Assembly (NCBI GenBank): GCA_009920585.1
Contig: RFZT01000028.1
Location: forward strand, 1 to 13,574
Direction of reading: 5' to 3'
Length of the DNA: 13,574 nt
Source: a bacterium
Lineage (GTDB): Bacteria > Verrucomicrobiota > Verrucomicrobiia > Chthoniobacterales > Terrimicrobiaceae
How positions within the stretch are numbered: position 1 is the first letter of the stretch; each line of letters begins with the position of its first letter. The position numbers were made by a program, and so were the translations under genes. The notes below the pieces were generated by a model. It made no database searches. It worked only from the letters and a program-made list of their open reading frames with translations, and was not told the origin of the DNA. Shown here piece by piece: positions 8,216 through 13,574 of the stretch.

Positions 8216-9204
8216 GACGTTTTGCTCTGGCCTCACTCGCGATTCTCGCCACCACCCTTGGTGCCTACGCTGCCAAGGAACAACGCGCGGAGGTCATCGA
8301 CGGCGTTGCTGCGATCGTGAACAACGACGTGATCACGATTTCGCAGGTTCGGGAATTGATCGGCGCCCGTGAGCGCGCCATGCGTGAGGCCTACAACGGA
8401 CCCGACATGGCCGATAAAATCAAAGAGATGCGCCTCGCCGCACTCAAAGATCTCATCGACCGCCAGTTGATCATTCAGGAGTTCCGTAAAATGCAGGAAA
8501 AAGGGGCGAATATTCCCGACTACGTTGTGGATGATCGCGTCCAGAGTATCATTCGCGAAGAATTCGGCGGGGACCGAGCCGCTTTCGTTCGCACACTTCA
8601 AGCCCAAGGCTACACGCTCACCCGCTTCAAAGAGATCGAAAAGGAAAAGATCATCGTCCAAGCTCTGCGACAGGCCAAGCTCACGGATAGCTACGTGATT
8701 TCGCCCATTCAGATTCAATCCTTCTATGACAAAAACCGCCCCGCCTATTCCTTGCCGGAGCAGGTGAAGTTGCGGATGATCGTTCTTCGCGAGGGAAGCT
8801 CGAGCGACATCATCTCGGGTGCCAACAAGGATCAAGTCGCCGAAGAAATCCGCCAAAAACTCACAACCGGCGCTGATTTTGACCGCATGGCTCAGATGTA
8901 TTCCGAAGATGAAGCCACGCGAGATGCGGGTGGAGATTGGGGATGGATCGAGCGCAACACCCTCAACGAGCAACTGACCAAGGCCGCTTTCGCGCTCAAA
9001 GCCGGAGAGATCAGCCCGATCATCAAGATTCAGGGCTCTCTATATATCCTCACAGTCGAAGCTCGAAAAAACGCTTCGGTTAAACCCATGGGCGAGGTCC
9101 GCGAGGAAATCGAAAAGACCCTCATGCAGAAGGAACGCATGAAATCCCAGCAACGCTGGATCGATGGGTTACGCCAAAAAGCGTACATCAAAATTCTTTC
9201 CTAA
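8212..9204 (+). CDS. SurA-like periplasmic chaperone / parvulin peptidyl-prolyl isomerase
   Basis: A 330-aa exported protein. Its ATG overlaps the mfd stop as ATGA (8212-8215), so translation is probably coupled. The signal peptide is residues 1 to about 20 (ALASLAILATTLGAYA, then AKEQ). The SurA N-terminal signature VIDGVAAIVNNDVITISQV starts at residue 28, followed by the helical chaperone domain to about 175. A single PpiC/rotamase domain follows (about 183-285; GADFDRMAQMYSEDEAT and GGDWGWIERN are its typical motifs), then a C-terminal helix (about 292-325). E. coli SurA has 428 aa and two parvulin domains; here there is one. Expected role: escorting unfolded outer-membrane proteins to the BAM complex. 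Possible clients include the beta-barrel at 11964, but this is inference. No terminator with a T-run follows. Confidence 0.9.
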   Translation: MRRFALASLAILATTLGAYAAKEQRAEVIDGVAAIVNNDVITISQVRELIGARERAMREAYNGPDMADKIKEMRLAALKDLIDRQLIIQEFRKMQEKGANIPDYVVDDRVQSIIREEFGGDRAAFVRTLQAQGYTLTRFKEIEKEKIIVQALRQAKLTDSYVISPIQIQSFYDKNRPAYSLPEQVKLRMIVLREGSSSDIISGANKDQVAEEIRQKLTTGADFDRMAQMYSEDEATRDAGGDWGWIERNTLNEQLTKAAFALKAGEISPIIKIQGSLYILTVEARKNASVKPMGEVREEIEKTLMQKERMKSQQRWIDGLRQKAYIKILS

Positions 9205-9246
9205 AGCACAGCGCCAACTCGCGCATTCTGCGGGAAATGGTTTTTA

Positions 9247-9273
9247 GACAGGATTCACAGGATTTACAGGAAT
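9247..9273. repeat. Three tandem 9-bp NACAGGATT units
   Basis: GACAGGATT (9247-9255), CACAGGATT (9256-9264) and TACAGGAAT (9265-9273) form a head-to-tail 9-bp repeat. A decayed inverse copy, CCCTGTGAT, lies at 9309-9317, so the whole 9247-9317 stretch resembles a degenerate palindrome. It lies in the 132-bp gap between the convergent SurA-like and GlcD-like genes (9205-9336), which otherwise holds nothing I can recognise. Units of this type flanked by their reverse complement are, from memory, dispersed intergenic repeats in several environmental phyla including Verrucomicrobiota. Its origin and function are unknown. Confidence 0.6.
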
Positions 9274-9336
9274 CCCTTGGTGCTGGAGATCGCAAAAATC
9301 ATTGTCCACCCTGTGATCAATTCTACGGAATTCGGG

Positions 9337-10704
9337 CTAAACAAACTTTCCTGGATTCAACAGTCGGCGCGGATCGATGGCTTCCTTTAAAACTCGGTGA
9401 AGTTCGCGAGTGTTCGCCGGAACGGCTTGGTTCCACCATGGTTTCTTAGCGATCCCAATACCATGCTCACCGGTAATGGCTCCATTCCACTCGAGCACCT
9501 GCGAAAAAAGCGCATCCAATGTGGCTCGGGATTTTTTTTGAACTGCCAAGTTCTCGGCGTCACCGACCATGATGTTGACATGGATATTTCCATCGCCAGC
9601 ATGACCAAAGCAGGCGATCGGGAAACCGGATTTCTTTTGGAGCCGAGCGGCAAATTTCATCAGATCCACCAAACGACCTCGCGGGACCACGATGTCTTCG
9701 TTGAGCTTTTTAAGTCCGGTCGCTTTTAATGACTGCGAATACACGCGGCGGAGGCCCCATATCGCCTCACAAGCCTTCTCTGTGGTGGCTTTTTGCACAC
9801 CGAGAGCACCGGCCTTCTGGAGAATTTTTTCCAATGCGAAGGCCTCACTGCGAACACTCGCCTTCTGTCCATCGACCTCCATGATGATCTGGGCATCACC
9901 AGGCGGAAATTTGGCCTTGGGGTTGTAGGCCCGCGCTGCGTTGAGGGTGAAAGCATCCGCAATCTCCAAGGCGGCGGGAAGAAAGCCCGCGGCAAACACC
10001 GCTTGAATCGCTTCGGCAGCGACTTCGATCGAAGAAAATCCAGCCGATAGCGATGCCCTTGCCGGAGGAAGCGGTAGCAATCGCAAGTTGGCCTCCGTCA
10101 CAATGCCCAGCAGTCCCTCGGATCCGGTGAACAGCCCAACCAGATCAAAACCCGTTTTATTTTTATGAGTCCGTCCCCCGCAGGGCACAATGCTGCCATC
10201 AGGAAGAACAACCGTGAGCCCAAGAATGTAGTGGCGGGTCACGCCATACTTTAAGCAGCGCGGACCGCCCGCATTGGTTGCGATATTCCCGCCAATGCTG
10301 CAATCCTTCAGGCTCGCAGGGTCCGGGGGATAAAAAAGATTTTGGGCACGAACGGCCTCTTGCAGTTGACCGGTGATGACGCCCGGCTGAACGACGGCAA
10401 CAAAGTCGCGGCCATTGATCTCGAGAATCCGGTTCATGCGATCCATGCAAATCACAATCCCGCCTTCCAACGGCGTGCAGCCACCGACATATCCGTAGCC
10501 AGCGCCACGGGGTGTCACGGAAATCCCCGCGCTTGCCGCCTCCCGCATCACAAAGGCCGTTTCCTCCGTGCTGGATGGAAAAACAACCGCATCAGGAACT
10601 CCCCTCGCAAACCACTTGTCGGATCCGTATTCCGGCCCTGGATCAGTCATGACAGCCGATGGCCCCAGTTTGGCTCGGATTTTTTTTATGGTTTTCAGAC
10701 TCAT
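9337..10704 (-). CDS. FAD-linked 2-hydroxyacid oxidase/dehydrogenase, GlcD family
   Basis: A 455-aa flavoprotein of the VAO/PCMH fold. The start is ATG 10704, which overlaps the HAD gene's stop as ATGA; the frame to 10833 would lie inside that gene. FAD-binding residues are visible in PRGAGYGYVGG (65-75; usual form RGAGTGLSGG) and in the central GGNIATNAGGPRCLKYG segment (about 138-154) and FTGSEGLLGIVTE (about 192-204). The C-terminal cap carries FGHAGDGNIHVN (366-377), GEHGIG (412-417) and DPRRLLNPGK (444-453), all hallmarks of the glycolate oxidase/D-lactate dehydrogenase group. There is no fused Fe-S domain, and GlcE or GlcF is not in this window, so glycolate, D-lactate or D-2-hydroxyglutarate are all possible substrates. 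I therefore give no gene symbol. Coupling to a phosphatase is the main clue to substrate. Confidence 0.88.
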   Translation of the reverse strand: MSLKTIKKIRAKLGPSAVMTDPGPEYGSDKWFARGVPDAVVFPSSTEETAFVMREAASAGISVTPRGAGYGYVGGCTPLEGGIVICMDRMNRILEINGRDFVAVVQPGVITGQLQEAVRAQNLFYPPDPASLKDCSIGGNIATNAGGPRCLKYGVTRHYILGLTVVLPDGSIVPCGGRTHKNKTGFDLVGLFTGSEGLLGIVTEANLRLLPLPPARASLSAGFSSIEVAAEAIQAVFAAGFLPAALEIADAFTLNAARAYNPKAKFPPGDAQIIMEVDGQKASVRSEAFALEKILQKAGALGVQKATTEKACEAIWGLRRVYSQSLKATGLKKLNEDIVVPRGRLVDLMKFAARLQKKSGFPIACFGHAGDGNIHVNIMVGDAENLAVQKKSRATLDALFSQVLEWNGAITGEHGIGIAKKPWWNQAVPANTRELHRVLKEAIDPRRLLNPGKFV

Positions 10705-11483
10705 GAGACGTGGTCCGTGTGGAAAAAATGCCAGGATTCCGCGACTCCATTCGCCGCAGGCTTCGAGGCGACATGCCCACCAGCAGCGAGCACCGTCTCG
10801 CGCACCTCGGGAATCGCGTTGGAGGGACAACATGGATAAGCCGCAAAGCGACCGTCCAGCATCGGGAGATCGTTGAAATGGTCGCCGGCAGCAAGCACTT
10901 CGTCATGTCGAATTCCCAGCACTCGACAAAGCTCCCCAAGAGCAGAACCTTTGTGGTAATCGCGATGCGCAAACCGAAGGTAGATCGTGTTGCGCTGATA
11001 GGAAAAGTCTGGCGCCATCGCGCTTTCTTTCTCCAATGAATCGACAAATTCCGTCATTTCCGCCTCGGTGGAAGTGATGACTCCGCAGATCTGGCCATTT
11101 TCCTCAGCGAGACTGATGCCGGGTCTCAAATCGACATGGGAGCGAAGCCAATCGAAAATTGCTTTGGAATTTTCAAACAACTCGTCGTGTCTCTGATAGC
11201 AAGTCTGGTTCCAACCCGTCTCCGGCACCCACCGACCATCGGAGCTTCGGTGGAATATCTCACGCTCATTGGTCAGAAGGAAATCCGGTTGCACAGGGGC
11301 TTGAAATTTTTCCACACCCTCGATCGCATGGACCAACCCCCGACCGGTATTCACCGCCCAGACGCCTCCGTGTTTTTTGTGCTGCCGGAGTACCTCGGCG
11401 AAGTCCGCCGTGCAGCGACCATCCGAAAAGTGCTCGATCAGGGTGCCGTCAAAATCTGTGCTTAATAACCTTAGGTGGGACAT
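10701..11483 (-). CDS. HAD-superfamily phosphatase, Cof / sucrose-phosphatase-like (type IIB cap)
   Basis: A 260-aa cytosolic hydrolase. All four HAD motifs are intact: nucleophile and general acid in STDFDGTL (D10, D12), VNTGR (motif II, T46), K178 in YHKGSALGEL (motif III), and GDHFNDLPML (200-209; D201, D205). The position and length of the insert between motifs II and III fit a C2 (IIB) cap, which sets substrate choice and usually accepts sugar phosphates or similar small organophosphates. A TGA codon directly precedes the ATG at 11483 in frame, so no earlier start is possible. The 3' end overlaps the GlcD-type gene by 4 bp. No good Shine-Dalgarno is at normal distance; a GGAGGG lies at 11505-11510, about 20 bases upstream, and precedes a 10-codon mini-ORF instead. 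The substrate is unknown. Confidence 0.87.
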   Translation of the reverse strand: MSHLRLLSTDFDGTLIEHFSDGRCTADFAEVLRQHKKHGGVWAVNTGRGLVHAIEGVEKFQAPVQPDFLLTNEREIFHRSSDGRWVPETGWNQTCYQRHDELFENSKAIFDWLRSHVDLRPGISLAEENGQICGVITSTEAEMTEFVDSLEKESAMAPDFSYQRNTIYLRFAHRDYHKGSALGELCRVLGIRHDEVLAAGDHFNDLPMLDGRFAAYPCCPSNAIPEVRETVLAAGGHVASKPAANGVAESWHFFHTDHVS

Positions 11484-11564
11484 TCAAATGAAACACTAAA
11501 CATTCCCTCCACGACTTCCGCAATTTTTCTGTGGCAGATTCCGTTAGTTTGTTAACCTTCAAAC
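11484..11564. other. Divergent intergenic region between HAD gene and 91-aa gene
   Basis: This 81-bp gap separates two diverging genes. It contains a GGAGGG on the minus strand (11505-11510) and a mini-ORF start (ATG, 11503-11501). On the plus strand TGGCAG at 11532 looks superficially like a sigma54 -24 box, but no GC-containing -12 box follows at the right distance. I see no confident promoter, and no Shine-Dalgarno before the ATG at 11565. Confidence 0.35.
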
Positions 11565-11840
11565 ATGAAATCCGCATACGAACTCGCCATGGGTCGCTTG
11601 GAAAAACAGTCACCTGCCAGCGCGCTCACCGATGAGCAAAAGCAACGCATCGCCGAAGTCGATATTCGGATCGTTGCCTCGATCGCGGAGAAAAAGATCT
11701 TTCTTGAGGAGCAGATTTTCAAAGCTGCCCCGCACGAACAACAAGAGATCCGGCGCCAACTCGTTTCGGAAATCGCCCGCCTCGAAGAGAAACGGGAATT
11801 GGAAAAAGAAAAAATCCGATCCGAAAAACCGAAAGTTTAA
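11565..11840 (+). CDS. Small charged coiled-coil protein of unknown function
   Basis: A 91-aa protein that I do not recognise. It has no signal peptide or membrane segment. Residues 22-85 are strongly helical and rich in Glu, Lys, Arg and Gln, with regularly spaced Ile/Leu/Val (RIAEVDIRIVASIAEKKIFL, then EIARLEEKRELEKEKI), as in a coiled coil. A PHEQ segment (about 56-59) may be a hinge between two helices. There is no Cys and no metal-binding motif. The protein begins MKSAYELAMGRLEK; a second ATG lies at 11589, but the first is at a normal place. It sits 123 bp ahead of the outer-membrane beta-barrel on the same strand. It is probably cytosolic and oligomeric. Codon use is normal for the window, which supports a real gene. 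Confidence 0.7.
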   Translation: MKSAYELAMGRLEKQSPASALTDEQKQRIAEVDIRIVASIAEKKIFLEEQIFKAAPHEQQEIRRQLVSEIARLEEKRELEKEKIRSEKPKV

Positions 11841-11963
11841 ATGCGTATAGTGGGGCGAATGCCCTAGCCTACAAATGAAAATATTTGTTTGACCTTAGCT
11901 GCCAAACTATAAAGATTGCAGCTCGACGGTTCTCTTACCCGGATCGTCTAAACTACACATACT
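11841..11963. other. Upstream region of the beta-barrel gene
   Basis: This 123-bp stretch is AT-richer than its surroundings. It contains an 18-nt palindrome with arms ACAAAT (11871-11876) and ATTTGT (11883-11888), and TTGACC (11889-11894) 13 bp before TATAAA (11908-11913). That spacing is too short for a standard sigma70 promoter. No Shine-Dalgarno precedes the ATG at 11964 (the bases just before it are ACTACACATACT). A promoter for the downstream gene is expected here but cannot be placed. Confidence 0.35.
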
Positions 11964-12494
11964 ATGAAAAAACTAACAGTAGCATTACTCGCAGTCGCCG
12001 TAACGGTGACAGGTGCCTTCGCTGGCACTTCAGCCAAAACGTTCAAAGAAACAGTTGCCCCCGTCTCCGAATGCAAATTCCGGGATCAGGAGCTTCAAGT
12101 TGACGCCTTCGGTCTTGGAACCTTCTTCGATGAAGGTCAACCAGGTTGGGGTGGTGGACTTGGTGTTAACTATTTCTTCACAAAGTTCATCGGTGTGGGC
12201 ATCGAGCAAGACCTCTTCGGTCGCGATAAGAACACGGCTGAGTGGGCTACCGCAGGTAACATTTTCCTCCGTCTCCCAATCTGCTCGCTCAACCTCGCTC
12301 CTTACGCCCTTGTTGGCGGTGGTGCAGCCTACGGTGGCAATCGCCCCGGTCACGGCTTCGGTCACGTTGGCGGTGGTTTGGAATATCGTGTAACGAACAA
12401 CATCGGTCTCTTCTCCGATGCTCGCTACGTTTATTCTTCCGTTGATCCACAGAACGCAGTTGCCGTTCGCGCTGGTCTTCGCTTCGCTTTCTAA
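11964..12494 (+). CDS. Small outer-membrane beta-barrel protein
   Basis: A 176-aa exported protein. The signal peptide is MKKLTVALLAVAVTVTGAFA with cleavage after A20. The mature part (about 156 aa) has alternating polar/hydrophobic strands rich in Gly and aromatics, e.g. GGGLGVNYFFTKFIGVGIEQD, NIFLRLPICSLNLAPYALVGGG, GGGLEYRVTNNIGLFSDARYVY. It ends in GLRFAF with a C-terminal Phe, the usual BAM recognition signal. Size and pattern fit an 8-stranded OmpA/OmpW-like barrel (outer-membrane beta-barrel family). Two Cys (C37, C107) are present. Of 27 glycines I count 19 GGT, 6 GGC and 2 GGA, a bias typical of highly expressed genes. No Shine-Dalgarno is visible, and a strong terminator follows 26 bp after the stop. 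The specific role (porin, adhesin, structural) cannot be told. Confidence 0.85.
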   Translation: MKKLTVALLAVAVTVTGAFAGTSAKTFKETVAPVSECKFRDQELQVDAFGLGTFFDEGQPGWGGGLGVNYFFTKFIGVGIEQDLFGRDKNTAEWATAGNIFLRLPICSLNLAPYALVGGGAAYGGNRPGHGFGHVGGGLEYRVTNNIGLFSDARYVYSSVDPQNAVAVRAGLRFAF

Positions 12495-12520
12495 TTTGAA
12501 TTAGAGAAACAAACTTAACA

Positions 12521-12554
12521 AGAAGCCGATCCGAAAGGGTCGGCTTCTTTTTTT
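12521..12554 (+). terminator. Rho-independent terminator after the beta-barrel gene
   Basis: AGAAGCCGATCC (12521-12532), a GAAA tetraloop (12533-12536) and GGGTCGGCTTCT (12537-12548) make a 12-bp stem with one G-T pair, followed by an unbroken T-run to 12554. This is a textbook intrinsic terminator for the + transcript. Its A-rich left flank is weak as a T-run for the opposite strand, so it probably serves the leftward cytochrome gene less well. Confidence 0.93.
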
Positions 12555-12579
12555 GTTTCATAATAACGATTGCAACCGC

Positions 12580-13029
12580 TCACTTAGGCAAAGAATCAGA
12601 GAAGGGTTGTCTCCCGACCAGCGATTGGCGGATGTTTTGGACAGCCTCGGGCGATATCGCCGCCCTCTGAGGTTGCCAACGAGCATAGAGCTCATTCACA
12701 ACATCAGCGATTTGAGAATCATTGAGATCATATCGCCAAGCCGGCATGACCCCATTGTAGGTGACGCCATTGCGTGCGATCGGACCTTTTTTCCCAAGCA
12801 GGATGAGTTGAATCAAATCATCCGAAGAACCCGCAAGAATCGGCGAACCCACCATCGGGGGGCAATGCCCCGGAATGCCACCGCCATCGGCCTGATGGCA
12901 GGACACGCATCGAGTGGCATAAATCTCCCGCCCGTTGAGAGGGGTGGTATCAACCTCCGCTTGCGGCGCCGGCCCACAGGCGGCTAGCAAAAATGCCGAT
13001 AAAGGCAAAATCCCGACTGGAAATCTCAT
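12580..13029 (-). CDS. Lipoprotein cytochrome c (class I, mono-haem)
   Basis: A 149-aa exported haem protein. A short lipoprotein signal ends in LLAAC with lipid-modified C18, so the mature protein is anchored in a membrane. The haem site is CVSCH (C41, C44, H45), and the likely sixth ligand is M95 in GVMPAW, followed by LNDSQIADVVNELY, the usual final helix of class I cytochromes c. The domain therefore spans about 31-117, with a polar tail to 149. The start is ATG 13029, overlapping the SCO gene's TGA as ATGA. Neighbouring SCO suggests it feeds electrons to, or belongs with, a cytochrome c oxidase encoded beyond the right edge. It could instead serve another reductase. The minus-strand stop is TGA at 12582-12580. 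Confidence 0.9.
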   Translation of the reverse strand: MRFPVGILPLSAFLLAACGPAPQAEVDTTPLNGREIYATRCVSCHQADGGGIPGHCPPMVGSPILAGSSDDLIQLILLGKKGPIARNGVTYNGVMPAWRYDLNDSQIADVVNELYARWQPQRAAISPEAVQNIRQSLVGRQPFSDSLPK

Positions 13030-13574
13030 GGCCGGGTTCCGTTCGGACTTGAAGCGGGTCTCGGAAGACCAAAAACCTGCAGGATGTCACCAGCCATTTC
13101 CGCCCCTTTGGAAAGTTGATCGATACTATAAACCAGCCGGAGATTCCCATCCGGATCGATGAGCGTGGTATTCGTCGAGTGGTCGATGAGATAATCCGCA
13201 TCGTCCTTCGTGGCGGATTCCGCCTTCCGATAAAAAGCACCATAGGCTCGCGCGACGTTTCCAATGGTTTCCTTGTCCCCGGTCAATCCAGTGAATTTCT
13301 CATCGAAAAGGGGGATGTATTTTTTGAGAACCGCAATGTCGTCCCTCTCATCAACACTCACGAAAACGACTCTCACCCGCTGGCGAATGGAATCCGGGAG
13401 CTGCCGACAGGTGGCCGCCAAGTGCGCTAGCGATGTCGGGCAAATATTCGGGCAGTTTGTGAATCCAAAATTCAGCAAAATCACATTGCCCCGCTGGTCG
13501 GCCAAGCGAAAGCGATTCCCATCCTGATCAGTGAGTTCAAAGGGATACGCCGCGCGCGCGGGAGCGATATGACT
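13026..13574 (-). CDS. SCO1/SenC-type copper chaperone, N-terminus beyond the window
   Basis: The frame is open to the right edge, so the start and any signal or membrane anchor are missing; 182 residues are visible. The TTG at 13505 is internal, because upstream codons continue the family's opening (FELTDQDGNRFRLADQRG). The thioredoxin-like fold carries the copper-binding CPNIC (C41 and C45 of the visible part) in FGFTNCPNICPTSLAHL, and the conserved His of DHSTNTTLIDPDG (H132 visible). All three Cu ligands are thus present. SCO proteins deliver copper to the CuA site of cytochrome c oxidase, or act as thiol reductants in its assembly. It overlaps the cytochrome c gene by 4 bp (ATGA), so the two are translated together. 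Oxidase subunits would be expected to the right. Confidence 0.92.
   Translation of the reverse strand, partial: SHIAPARAAYPFELTDQDGNRFRLADQRGNVILLNFGFTNCPNICPTSLAHLAATCRQLPDSIRQRVRVVFVSVDERDDIAVLKKYIPLFDEKFTGLTGDKETIGNVARAYGAFYRKAESATKDDADYLIDHSTNTTLIDPDGNLRLVYSIDQLSKGAEMAGDILQVFGLPRPASSPNGTRP

Noticed and set aside
8233..8973. 246-codon open frame antisense to the SurA-like gene
   Set aside because: It lies wholly opposite a gene with clear signal peptide and parvulin motifs, shows no recognisable domain and is explained by the codon bias of the sense strand.
10705..10833. Longer GlcD start at 10833
   Set aside because: The added 43 residues lie inside the HAD gene and look like out-of-frame translation; the ATGA overlap start at 10704 fits the family's N-terminus.
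11532..11547. TGGCAG near 11532 as a sigma54 promoter for the 91-aa gene
   Set aside because: The GC element expected about 10 bp downstream is missing, so the neighbouring sigma54 activator cannot be linked to this site.
11871..11888. ACAAAT...ATTTGT hairpin as a terminator after the 91-aa gene
   Set aside because: The stem is 6 bp and AT-only except for one pair, too weak for intrinsic termination; no long T-run follows.
11889..11913. TTGACC...TATAAA as a sigma70 promoter for the beta-barrel gene
   Set aside because: The spacer is 13 bp, well short of the usual 16-18 bp, so the match is not convincing.
1..13574. CRISPR array, tRNA/rRNA, transposase, integrase, phage or toxin-antitoxin genes
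   Set aside because: I scanned the gaps and the gene set for direct-repeat/spacer arrays, cloverleaf-like sequences and mobile-element proteins and saw none; nearly all sequence is covered by recognised housekeeping-type genes.

Overview
The window looks like an ordinary chromosomal stretch of a Gram-negative, aerobically respiring bacterium. Supporting signs are an outer-membrane beta-barrel, a SurA-type periplasmic chaperone, a type I secretion adaptor, a cytochrome c lipoprotein and a SCO-type copper chaperone. Moderate GC, few clear Shine-Dalgarno sites, and two intergenic repeat types (GTAGCGGC-ended palindromes, ACAGGATT tandem units) fit Verrucomicrobiota or a relative. That assignment is inference from memory of such genomes; no database was consulted.

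Layout, left to right. (1) 1-749: 3' part of a HlyD-family membrane fusion protein on +. (2) 752-806: palindromic REP-like repeat between convergent genes. (3) 831-2745 on -: a secreted START/SRPBCC-like protein and, one base after its stop, a DHA1/TetA-like MFS exporter. (4) 2854-9204 on +: a sigma54 activator with a receiver lacking the usual phosphoacceptor Asp, a class IV PLP aminotransferase/lyase, Mfd, and a single-parvulin SurA-like protein; the last three overlap end to end. (5) 9205-9336: convergent gap with a 9-bp tandem repeat. (6) 9337-11483 on -: a Cof-type HAD phosphatase overlapping a GlcD-type FAD oxidase by ATGA. (7) 11565-12494 on +: a 91-aa charged protein of unknown function and a small outer-membrane beta-barrel with strong GGT-glycine bias, closed by a classic intrinsic terminator. 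(8) 12581-13574 on -: a SCO1/SenC protein cut by the window end and a lipoprotein cytochrome c, again with an ATGA overlap; probably the edge of a terminal-oxidase locus.

Functional links are mostly inferred from overlaps. Mfd (transcription-coupled repair) and SurA (outer-membrane protein folding) share an operon but no pathway. The HAD-GlcD pair could be a phosphate-release then oxidation sequence. SCO and cytochrome c fit cytochrome oxidase assembly and electron delivery.

I found no CRISPR array, transposase, integrase, tRNA, rRNA or defence system, and no clearly new multi-gene system. The points most worth a second look are the Asp-to-Glu receiver, the PLP enzyme with Ser in place of its usual cofactor-binding Glu, the START-MFS coupling, the HAD-GlcD pair without GlcE/GlcF, and the two intergenic repeats.
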